Below, piece after piece: positions 1-5,758 of a stretch of DNA of 5,758 nucleotides. The number at the start of each line of letters is the position of its first letter. Position 1 is the first letter of the stretch. Both the position numbers and the translations under genes were made by a program. Under the pieces are notes generated by a model, which did no database searches, was not told where the DNA came from, and saw nothing but the letters and a program-made list of their open reading frames with translations. The DNA is from Sediminibacterium ginsengisoli (GTDB lineage Bacteria > Bacteroidota > Bacteroidia > Chitinophagales > Chitinophagaceae): assembly GCA_945860335.1 (NCBI GenBank), contig CAMAQW010000118.1, forward strand, positions 1 through 5,758. Reading direction: 5' to 3'.

Positions 1-885
1 GTATCTGGTTCTACAGAATTTGCAGCAAGAGCTACTTCTGAAATCGCTGCAATGGCGACAGCTCCTGCAACATTCCCAATGGTAAGTTCAAATGCAGAAA
101 ACGTTCAAATCAATGTATTTAGCTTAAACACACCAGTTGCTGGTAGCAACTTCCAAGGTGGTTTAGAAGATTGGAATGGTAACCTTGCAAACGCAACAAT
201 GATCAACCATATGTTAACAAATGGTGATCCGCGTTTACCGGTTTTATTTGAACCAGGTGATAAAGCTGCTGGCGTATACAAAGGTATCGACCAAATGGCT
301 GCTGCTTCTGTTACAGATGCGTTGATTTTAACCAACACTGTTTCGATGTACAACCGTTCTACTACAAGTAGAAACTTGTTCTTCCCAGGTATTTTAATTA
401 ACGCTGCCGAAGTATCATTCCATTTAGCGGAAGCACATTTAAAAGCTGGTAACTTAACAGCTGCAAAAGCTGCTTACAATAAAGGTATCGAGCAATCTAC
501 AGAGCAATATTATAATATCCGTAAGTTAACAACTAACACAACCAGCCCTGCTGTAGTGCCTTACACTGCTGCTCAAGTAACAGCGTACCAAACAGCTGCA
601 GGTATTAACTGGGATCTTGCAACAACTACTGCTGCAAGACAATCACTTATCTCAAATCAACGTTGGTTACATTACAATGTAATTCAACCATTTGAAAACT
701 GGGCTGAAGTTAGAAGAACTGATTTACCAGCTGTAAAATTCTGGAATGATGATGCAACACCAACTAACGTAGCTCCGCCTACAAGATGGATGTATCCTTC
801 TTCAGAAAACGTGTATAACAAAGCGAACTACGCTGCTGTTAGCGCAAATGATAAATCAACTAATAAAATTTTCTGGGATAAGTAA
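1..885 (+). CDS. SusD/RagB-like nutrient-binding outer-membrane lipoprotein, C-terminal part (5' end outside window)
   Basis: The frame is open from base 1 and stops at TAA 883-885, giving 294 residues. The ATG at 52 is internal, because the reading frame continues upstream of it with no stop, so this is a partial gene and not one starting at 52. Family signs are the helical segment starting FPGILINAAEVSFHLAEA (about fragment residues 128-145), followed by a TPR-like AAKAAYNKGIEQS stretch, then NWAEVRRTDLP (about 233-243) and PTRWMYPSSE (about 259-268) close to the C-terminus. This order is typical of the SusD-like_2 type of SusD homologues, which are usually about 500 residues, so roughly 200 or more are missing, including the lipoprotein signal. 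Members sit on the outer-membrane surface as lids on SusC-type TonB-dependent transporters and bind glycans or other nutrients. The substrate cannot be read from this fragment. A susC-type gene is expected just upstream. The gene ends before a strong terminator, so it is probably the last gene of its operon. Confidence 0.88.
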   Translation, partial: VSGSTEFAARATSEIAAMATAPATFPMVSSNAENVQINVFSLNTPVAGSNFQGGLEDWNGNLANATMINHMLTNGDPRLPVLFEPGDKAAGVYKGIDQMAAASVTDALILTNTVSMYNRSTTSRNLFFPGILINAAEVSFHLAEAHLKAGNLTAAKAAYNKGIEQSTEQYYNIRKLTTNTTSPAVVPYTAAQVTAYQTAAGINWDLATTTAARQSLISNQRWLHYNVIQPFENWAEVRRTDLPAVKFWNDDATPTNVAPPTRWMYPSSENVYNKANYAAVSANDKSTNKIFWDK

Positions 886-910
886 TTGATCTACGAAAAT
901 TTTTAAGCAT

Positions 911-944
911 AAAAATAGCCGCTCGTTAGAGCGGCTATTTTTTT
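911..944. terminator. Bidirectional rho-independent terminator between convergent genes
   Basis: A perfect inverted repeat pairs 911-924 (AAAAATAGCCGCTC) with 929-942 (GAGCGGCTATTTTT) around a 4-base loop, GTTA. The core stem AGCCGCTC/GAGCGGCT is GC-rich against very AT-rich surroundings. It is flanked by an A-run on the left and a T-run on the right (938-944), so it reads as a stem plus U-tract on either strand. It lies 25 bp after the SusD-like stop and about 20 bp after the stop of the minus-strand AraC gene, as expected for a terminator shared by two convergent transcripts. Confidence 0.9.
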
Positions 945-964
945 AAATAAAAGTGAGTGAAAAA

Positions 965-1831
965 CTATTTATCAAACTGAACTCTAAATGCTTTAGGACA
1001 ACAGTTTTTTGTTTCTTTAAATAATTTATTAAAATTAGAAACCGATTTGTAACCACAGGCGTAAGCTACTTCAGAAATGCTCCAATCCGTTTCAATTAAA
1101 TATTTACAGGCTTGTGCAATGCGCATATCGTTTAAGTATTCTACAAATTTTTTCTTGTTGCGTTTTTTAAATAATCTACAAAAAGATTGCGGGGTTAAAT
1201 TAGCAAGCTCTGCTACTTGATTCAATGAAATAGGTTGCTTGAAATTTTCATGTACATATTTATATACACTGGCAAGCCTGTCGGCACCATCTTTACTTAC
1301 CGGTTTTGTATAGCCTTCGGTAGTGATGAGTTCATTATCTTTTGCAGTAGAAATTAAATGCAACACTTCAAATAAACCAATAACGCGTTCAAAATCTTTT
1401 TGCGCTAACATCTTTTCTAATTTCGCACCAATTTTTTTTCTGGTTTCATCGCCAATTTTAATGCCTCTTTTTGCTTTTTCAAATAAAGCTTTAATATTAC
1501 TGGTTTCGTCTAATTCGTAAAAATCAGAACCAAACAAGTTTTTATTAAAATAAACGACAATGGCTTTGGCTTTGTGATTTTGCTGTCCATTGTAGTAGGT
1601 TTCGTCGTTTAACCATACATGTGGCAGGTTTTCGCCAATAAAAACCATGTCATCTTCTTTAAATGGCTCTATTTTATCTCCAATAATGCGCTTTCCGTGA
1701 CTCTCTTTTACCCATACCAGTTCTAATTCAGGGTGCGCATGAAAGGGCGCCATAAATTGTGGCTCATCTCTTTCAAGCACCGAAATGTAACTATTGGGGC
1801 TTTGTGTTATCTGTGTTTGAAGCAGTTTCAT
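965..1831 (-). CDS. AraC-family transcriptional regulator with N-terminal cupin domain
   Basis: This 288-residue protein has the usual length and layout of AraC/XylS regulators. The N-terminal part (about 25-110) is a cupin-like sensing domain, with FHAHPELELVW (30-40) and, after a GD..EPF..DDMVFIG stretch, LPHVW (69-73); His31, His33 and His71 are the typical conserved positions of such domains. The C-terminal part (about 184-288) is the DNA-binding domain with two helix-turn-helix motifs: HTH1 at about 201-223 (ISLNQVAELANLTPQSFCRLF) and HTH2 at about 250-273 (SISEVAYACGYKSVSNFNKLFK), the latter carrying the family hallmark A..CGY.S.S.F...FK. The start at 1831 gives a full-length cupin; there is only an A-rich leader and no clear Shine-Dalgarno sequence. 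It is transcribed away from the protease gene and toward the SusD-like gene. Ligand and targets are unknown. Its position makes autoregulation and control of the divergent operon plausible, but that is inference. Confidence 0.93.
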   Translation of the reverse strand: MKLLQTQITQSPNSYISVLERDEPQFMAPFHAHPELELVWVKESHGKRIIGDKIEPFKEDDMVFIGENLPHVWLNDETYYNGQQNHKAKAIVVYFNKNLFGSDFYELDETSNIKALFEKAKRGIKIGDETRKKIGAKLEKMLAQKDFERVIGLFEVLHLISTAKDNELITTEGYTKPVSKDGADRLASVYKYVHENFKQPISLNQVAELANLTPQSFCRLFKKRNKKKFVEYLNDMRIAQACKYLIETDWSISEVAYACGYKSVSNFNKLFKETKNCCPKAFRVQFDK

Positions 1832-1898
1832 ATAAAAGGTTTTCAGTGTGAAGCATTGAAAATTATCCTTACCAGCAAATCGTAGTTAAATCTACCTC

Positions 1899-1972
1899 AA
1901 TTTTAACAAAAACAGATAATAAAAATTAACTATAAATTCCTTAAAATTAACAGTATCATAAATAATTTTAAC
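1899..1972 (+). repeat. Phased direct-repeat array AAWWTTAAC in the divergent promoter region (candidate operator or curved DNA)
   Basis: Four 9-bp copies lie in one orientation: AATTTTAAC at 1899-1907, AAAATTAAC at 1922-1930, AAAATTAAC at 1943-1951 and AATTTTAAC at 1964-1972. Start-to-start spacings are 23, 21 and 21 bp, close to two turns of B-DNA, so all copies face nearly the same side of the helix. A weaker fifth copy (ATATTTAAG, 1987-1995) continues the series after another 23 bp. AAATT tracts at 1923, 1934 and 1944 also fall 10-11 bp apart. The array is 68 bp upstream of the AraC start and about 90 bp upstream of the protease start. AraC-type regulators are known to bind direct repeats about 21 bp apart, so an operator is one reading; intrinsic curvature or an upstream promoter element is another. 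The repeats are seen directly; the function is inferred. Confidence 0.5.
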
Positions 1973-2061
1973 GATTTGTATCAGTAATATTTAAGAATTT
2001 GTGCCTGTTGGGTAACATTTATTTCACTTTTTGACGTTTACTATTAAACTGTACTTAAATC

Positions 2062-5000
2062 ATGATGCGGAAACTGTTGTTGATTTGTGGTTTTATTGTT
2101 CTTGCATTTGCCTCGATGGGTCAGGAGGTATTTGAGGCGCCAAAATGCGGTGCAGATACCTACCTGCAATTGCTGAGAAAGGACCCCATGTATGTGTCCA
2201 AGGAAAATGTGCTAAATGAAAAAATTAGAGCATGGGTGTTGCAAGCTGCTGGACAGCGCAGTATTAAAATTGCCGATAATAACGTAGGAAATAATAATGT
2301 GGTGGTTGCACCCACGTCTGTTCCAGTTGTTACCATACCAGTTGTCTTTCATATTGTTAATCAAAACGCAGCTGCCATTACGGATCAAATGATTATTGAT
2401 GCTGTAGCGGAGTTGAACAAAGCTTTTGCGCATCTTGGTATATATGGTACCGACCCTAAAGGCGTTGATACACGCATACAATTTTGTTTGGCTACAAGAA
2501 CACCTGATGGCGGCAAAACAAATGGCATTGACCGTATTAATAGTTACTATCAAAATATAGACGTTGACTTAGAAGGCGGTAAGTTAGGTGGCCTTTCTAA
2601 TTGGAATCCATCTAAGTATGCCAATATTTGGTTGGTCAATTCTATTCAGGGTGAAATACAACCCAGTATTTTTGAATGTGGCAAATGGGAACGTATGGGT
2701 TACGGCGGTTATGCTAGCGCAGGTGGTGGTCTTGTGGTTAGTAGTTTGAGCACACCACTTGTTGCACATGAAATGGGGCATTACTTATCTCTATTACATA
2801 CTTTTCAGGGCACTAATTGTTTAAATAATGATTGTACCACCGATGGCGACTTGGTTTGTGATACGCCGCCAGATAGAAGTATAAAAGGGTCGTCATGTGC
2901 TTCGCCGGAAAATTCGTGTAACACTGATACTATTTCTGGTCCATTCACGAGTGATCAGCCAGATAATATTTCAAATTTCATGGACTATGGAAGTCCTTGT
3001 CCATCTGTGTTTACGCAAGGTCAAGCAGACCGCATGATGGCGTTTCTAAATTTATTTAATGGCGGAAGTTTATTAACCAGTGATGGATGTGCTGCACCTT
3101 GTTCAGATAACGTAGCAGCTAGTTTTAATTTTGATGCCAACCCACACCCTGTAGTTGGAAGCGCTGTTAATTTTATCAATACAAGTGTTGGCGCACTTAC
3201 TTATGAATGGTATTTAGATGGTGCACTCGTTAGTACAGCAAATAATTATTCAAATACTTTTACAGCTACAGGAACCTATAAAATAGTTTTAAAAGCACTA
3301 ACGGCTGCAGCAAGTTGTTATAGTACTTACACAGCTAATGTTATTGTAAACTGTGGCGTAGATGCAAGATTTTCTCCAGATAAAAGAATTATTGCATCTG
3401 CAGGTGGCGTATATAAAGACCCTGTAACTTTTATCAATAAATCATATGGCGCTACAACATACAATTGGTATGTATCTGATGAATTTGGCGCCAACGAACA
3501 AATGGTATCTACCAGCAACGATTTGTTGTATGATTTTTTAAAGCCCGGAAACTATACCATACGACTTGTAGCAAGTACAGGTACTTGTATTAGTAATTCT
3601 CCAACCTATAGTTTACAAGTAAACAATCCGGCAGCTGATGGACAAATAAATATTTATAGTGTAAACTGTTACAAAAATGATAGTGTTAGAGTCGTATTTG
3701 GAGTACGTAATAACGGCTATGATACCATACCAGCGGGTGTTTCCGTAAATTTTTATGATCGCTACCCATCTGTTCCTGGTCCTATAAAAATGCTCAATAG
3801 TTTTGCAACCGATCAAGCTATATTAGGAAAGTGCGAAAAAGTATATACCCATATTGTAAAAGCACCTCGTTTAAATTTAGATTCTATTACACTGGTGTTT
3901 GACGAAGAAAATGCAGTACTAGAATTAAATGAGGGAAATAATAGATCAACTAGAAAAGATTTCAAATTCCGTTTATTTATTTTACCAAACGACACAACTG
4001 TATCTGTAAATACAACCTTAGTTATTAAAGACAGTTCGGCACCAGATAAATTAGCATCCATTAAATGGTCGTCTAGTAAAGGCTTGTTAAGCTGCACAAC
4101 TTGTTCAAATCCTGTATTATCTGTAATAGACACAACGCTTGTTAAAGCAAGTGCTGTCAGTGTTTTTGGTTGTGAAGATTCTACATTTGCAACTATTAAA
4201 GTTTTTCCTGTAGATCTTTCTATCAATAATTTGATTGTTCGATGTTATAAAACTGACAGCTTACAAATAACGAGTACCATATGTTTAGACAACCAATACA
4301 CAAGTTTGTATAAACCTACGCAAATACGCTACTTTGATAGAGATAGCACACTACCAAATAGTAAGTTTTTAGGTTCGGTATGGATTGCTACAAGTCAATC
4401 ATTTGCTGGCAACTGCGCAACGATTACGCATGTTGTACGCAATCAAAATGTGACAAACGTGGTTGCCTATTTAAATAGTGGACTTGTACCATTTGAAACG
4501 AATGCCGCAAATAATAAAATTAGTGTTGCGTATGTGCCGTTTTCGATTCGATTTAATCCTGTACAAATAGATGTTTACAGAGGTGAACCTACAACGCTTC
4601 AGCCCATAAATAGTGGCGATAAAGCAACTACTATTGTTTGGACGCCAACGCAAGGTCTTAGCTGTACGGGTTGCTTGACGCCTATATTAACAACAAACAC
4701 CAACACTTTATTAAAGATTGTTGGCACTACAGCACTCTTTTGTAAAGATTCTGCGACGCTTCAAGTAAATGCATATTATAGGTCGCATATTGCACTACCC
4801 AATGCATTTTCACCCAATGGTGATGGCTTAAATGATGTGTTTTATGTGATAGCAGGTAAAGATGTAAAACAAGTAAAACAGTTTCAGGTATTTAATAGAT
4901 GGGGTCAAAAAATGTTTGAAAAAACAAATGGTAAAACCAATGATATCAATTTTGGATGGAATGGTTATTACAATGGACAGCTAGCGGCACAGGGTACTTA

Positions 5001-5076
5001 TGTTTATCAAATTGTTATTGAACTTTTAAGTGGAGCATTGGAAGTTCATAAAGGTAATATTAGCGTTATAAGATAA
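2062..5076 (+). CDS. Secreted M43 (pappalysin-like) metalloprotease with PKD, CARDB-like and Ig-like domains and a T9SS type B sorting domain
   Basis: The protein has 1004 residues. Residues 1-20 form a signal peptide (RK, then a hydrophobic core, probable cleavage SMG|Q21). Two ATGs stand in tandem (2062, 2065) and either could start it; no Shine-Dalgarno sequence is visible. A propeptide-like segment (21-90) contains Cys29. The M43 catalytic domain (about 91-340) opens with IPVVFHIV and has the zinc site HEMGHYLSLLH (His236, Glu237, His240, His246), CDTPPD (266-271), Met-turn FMDYGSPC (Met307) and family-type cysteines at 253, 258, 266, 279, 286 and 313. Position 243 of the zinc motif is Ser where Gly is usual. 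Next come PKD-like domains (about 352-430 and 435-520), CARDB-like 1 (528-639), Ig-like 1 (640-716), CARDB-like 2 (717-830), Ig-like 2 (832-909) and the type B T9SS sorting domain (about 912-1004; PNAFSPNGDGLNDVF, FNRWGQKMFE, GWNG, GTYVYQI). It is probably exported by Sec, then T9SS, and attached to or released from the cell surface to cleave an unknown protein. A PorP/SprF gene follows 5 bp later. Confidence 0.92.
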   Translation: MMRKLLLICGFIVLAFASMGQEVFEAPKCGADTYLQLLRKDPMYVSKENVLNEKIRAWVLQAAGQRSIKIADNNVGNNNVVVAPTSVPVVTIPVVFHIVNQNAAAITDQMIIDAVAELNKAFAHLGIYGTDPKGVDTRIQFCLATRTPDGGKTNGIDRINSYYQNIDVDLEGGKLGGLSNWNPSKYANIWLVNSIQGEIQPSIFECGKWERMGYGGYASAGGGLVVSSLSTPLVAHEMGHYLSLLHTFQGTNCLNNDCTTDGDLVCDTPPDRSIKGSSCASPENSCNTDTISGPFTSDQPDNISNFMDYGSPCPSVFTQGQADRMMAFLNLFNGGSLLTSDGCAAPCSDNVAASFNFDANPHPVVGSAVNFINTSVGALTYEWYLDGALVSTANNYSNTFTATGTYKIVLKALTAAASCYSTYTANVIVNCGVDARFSPDKRIIASAGGVYKDPVTFINKSYGATTYNWYVSDEFGANEQMVSTSNDLLYDFLKPGNYTIRLVASTGTCISNSPTYSLQVNNPAADGQINIYSVNCYKNDSVRVVFGVRNNGYDTIPAGVSVNFYDRYPSVPGPIKMLNSFATDQAILGKCEKVYTHIVKAPRLNLDSITLVFDEENAVLELNEGNNRSTRKDFKFRLFILPNDTTVSVNTTLVIKDSSAPDKLASIKWSSSKGLLSCTTCSNPVLSVIDTTLVKASAVSVFGCEDSTFATIKVFPVDLSINNLIVRCYKTDSLQITSTICLDNQYTSLYKPTQIRYFDRDSTLPNSKFLGSVWIATSQSFAGNCATITHVVRNQNVTNVVAYLNSGLVPFETNAANNKISVAYVPFSIRFNPVQIDVYRGEPTTLQPINSGDKATTIVWTPTQGLSCTGCLTPILTTNTNTLLKIVGTTALFCKDSATLQVNAYYRSHIALPNAFSPNGDGLNDVFYVIAGKDVKQVKQFQVFNRWGQKMFEKTNGKTNDINFGWNGYYNGQLAAQGTYVYQIVIELLSGALEVHKGNISVIR

Positions 5077-5081
5077 GTAAA

Positions 5082-5758
5082 ATGAAATATATATTTTTAT
5101 TTATTGCCCTGTTACTTTTTCAAGTATATTCCTATGCACAGGATCCACATTTTTCGCAATTTTTTGCATCACCTTTAACCATTAATCCTGCCAATACTGG
5201 AAATTTTAGTGGATCGTTAAGAGCAGCATTAAATAGCAGAACGCAATTACCAGAATTTAATAATGCCTACGCAACAAAAACGTTATCTATAGATGCTCCT
5301 ATTTTTAAAAAGTATATTAAAGAAGATGACAAATTAAGTGTGGGGTTATTAATATTATCCGATCAGAGTGGCAATAAATTACTCAATGATAATAATATAG
5401 CTGCATCTGTAAGTTATAGTAAAGCGCTTGATGAAAATGCCAATCATTCTATTGCTGTTGGTTTTCAGGCCAATTATAGCATGTACCGTTTTGATCCATT
5501 AAAAGCAAATTTTGAAGATCAATTGACAGCAGCCGGATTTACTGGCTCCTCCGCAGAATTAATTTTAGGCAATAATTTTACCAAAAATACCACTGATATT
5601 AATGTGGGAATTTTATATACAGGCTCAACTTCTGATAATAATATATTTTATGTAGGCGCATCTTATTATCATTTTGCAAAACCTACCGTAGGCTTTATAA
5701 CACCTACCTATTTTACAAATAGCAGGGTAAACCTGCATGGCGGTGCCTATTTTTCTTT
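5082..5758 (+). CDS. PorP/SprF-family type IX secretion-associated outer-membrane protein (3' end outside window)
   Basis: The frame starts at ATG 5082 and stays open to the window end: 225 codons plus two bases, with no stop. Residues 1-19 are a signal peptide (MKYIFLFIALLLFQVYSYA, probable cleavage A19|Q20). The mature N-terminus QDPHFSQFFASPLTINPANTG is the signature opening of the PorP/SprF family. What follows alternates short amphipathic strands and turns (for example LSVGLLILSD, HSIAVGFQANYSMY, NNIFYVGASYYHF), as expected for an outer-membrane beta-barrel. Family members are usually about 300-350 residues, so roughly a third is missing. Known relatives include PorP of the T9SS core and SprF, needed for secretion of the type B cargo SprB in Flavobacterium. 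The gap to the preceding protease stop is only 5 bp, with an A-rich leader (GATAAGTAAA), so the two genes are almost certainly cotranscribed and perhaps translationally coupled. It likely serves as the dedicated surface partner of that protease; this pairing is inferred from context. Confidence 0.9.
   Translation, partial: MKYIFLFIALLLFQVYSYAQDPHFSQFFASPLTINPANTGNFSGSLRAALNSRTQLPEFNNAYATKTLSIDAPIFKKYIKEDDKLSVGLLILSDQSGNKLLNDNNIAASVSYSKALDENANHSIAVGFQANYSMYRFDPLKANFEDQLTAAGFTGSSAELILGNNFTKNTTDINVGILYTGSTSDNNIFYVGASYYHFAKPTVGFITPTYFTNSRVNLHGGAYFS

Noticed and set aside
1882..1895. Small imperfect palindrome GTAG-TTAAAT-CTAC.
   Set aside because: The arms are only four bases long in very AT-rich DNA, so chance occurrence is likely; noted only because it lies beside the phased repeats.
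1876..1910. Possible Bacteroidota-type promoter for the AraC gene on the minus strand: TTTG (1910-1907), 22-bp gap, TACGATTTG (1884-1876).
   Set aside because: The -7 element has one base too many compared with TAnnTTTG and the spacer is longer than usual, so the match is too weak to annotate. Its placement, about 45 bp before the start codon, would otherwise be suitable.
1969..2033. TTTG words upstream of the protease gene (1975-1978, 1998-2001, 2030-2033) as -33 or -7 promoter elements.
   Set aside because: None has the TAnnTTTG form (the first two have four bases between TA and TTTG) and no pair with proper spacing was found, so no promoter is called.
3813..4226. Minus-strand open frame of 137 codons opposite the protease gene.
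   Set aside because: It lies wholly within a well-supported coding region, has no recognisable domain, and is explained as a shadow of the sense frame. The same applies to the other antisense frames at 105-353, 2212-2553, 2584-2781, 3327-3518, 3613-3816 and 4471-4653, and to the plus-strand frame at 1323-1520 inside the AraC gene.
1..5758. Mobile elements, CRISPR arrays, tRNA or rRNA genes.
   Set aside because: No transposase or integrase coding sequence, terminal inverted repeats, spacer-repeat array or structured RNA gene could be seen on either strand.

Overview
The window looks like chromosomal DNA from a member of the Bacteroidota. It is AT-rich. It carries a SusD-type outer-membrane lipoprotein, a large protein with a type IX secretion system (T9SS) type B sorting domain, and a PorP/SprF-family protein, and start codons lack clear Shine-Dalgarno sequences. 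These families together point to that phylum, possibly a Chitinophagales or Sphingobacteriales lineage, but I cannot fix the genus.

Layout: (1) 1-885, plus strand: the 3' part of a SusD/RagB-like nutrient-binding lipoprotein gene whose 5' end (and probably its SusC partner) lies before the window. (2) 886-964: short convergent spacer holding a strong, near-symmetric hairpin that can terminate transcription from both sides. (3) 965-1831, minus strand: a complete AraC-family regulator with an N-terminal cupin and a C-terminal double helix-turn-helix. (4) 1832-2061: divergent, very AT-rich intergenic region with four copies of AAWWTTAAC in the same orientation, spaced 23, 21 and 21 bp apart, i.e. 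about two helical turns. (5) 2062-5076, plus strand: a 1004-residue secreted M43 (pappalysin-like) metalloprotease followed by two PKD-like domains, a duplicated CARDB-like/Ig-like module and a T9SS type B C-terminal domain. (6) 5082-5758, plus strand: the start of a PorP/SprF-family outer-membrane protein, 5 bp downstream of the protease gene and cut by the window end.

How they may work together: the protease and the PorP/SprF gene look like a two-gene operon of a T9SS cargo and its dedicated outer-membrane partner, an arrangement known for type B cargo such as SprB/SprF. The AraC-type regulator shares the intergenic region with this operon and may control it, itself, or the convergent SusD locus; the sequence does not decide which. 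Nothing here amounts to a clearly new system. The most unusual features are the phased repeat array, the serine in place of glycine in the protease zinc motif, and the internal module duplication in the stalk.
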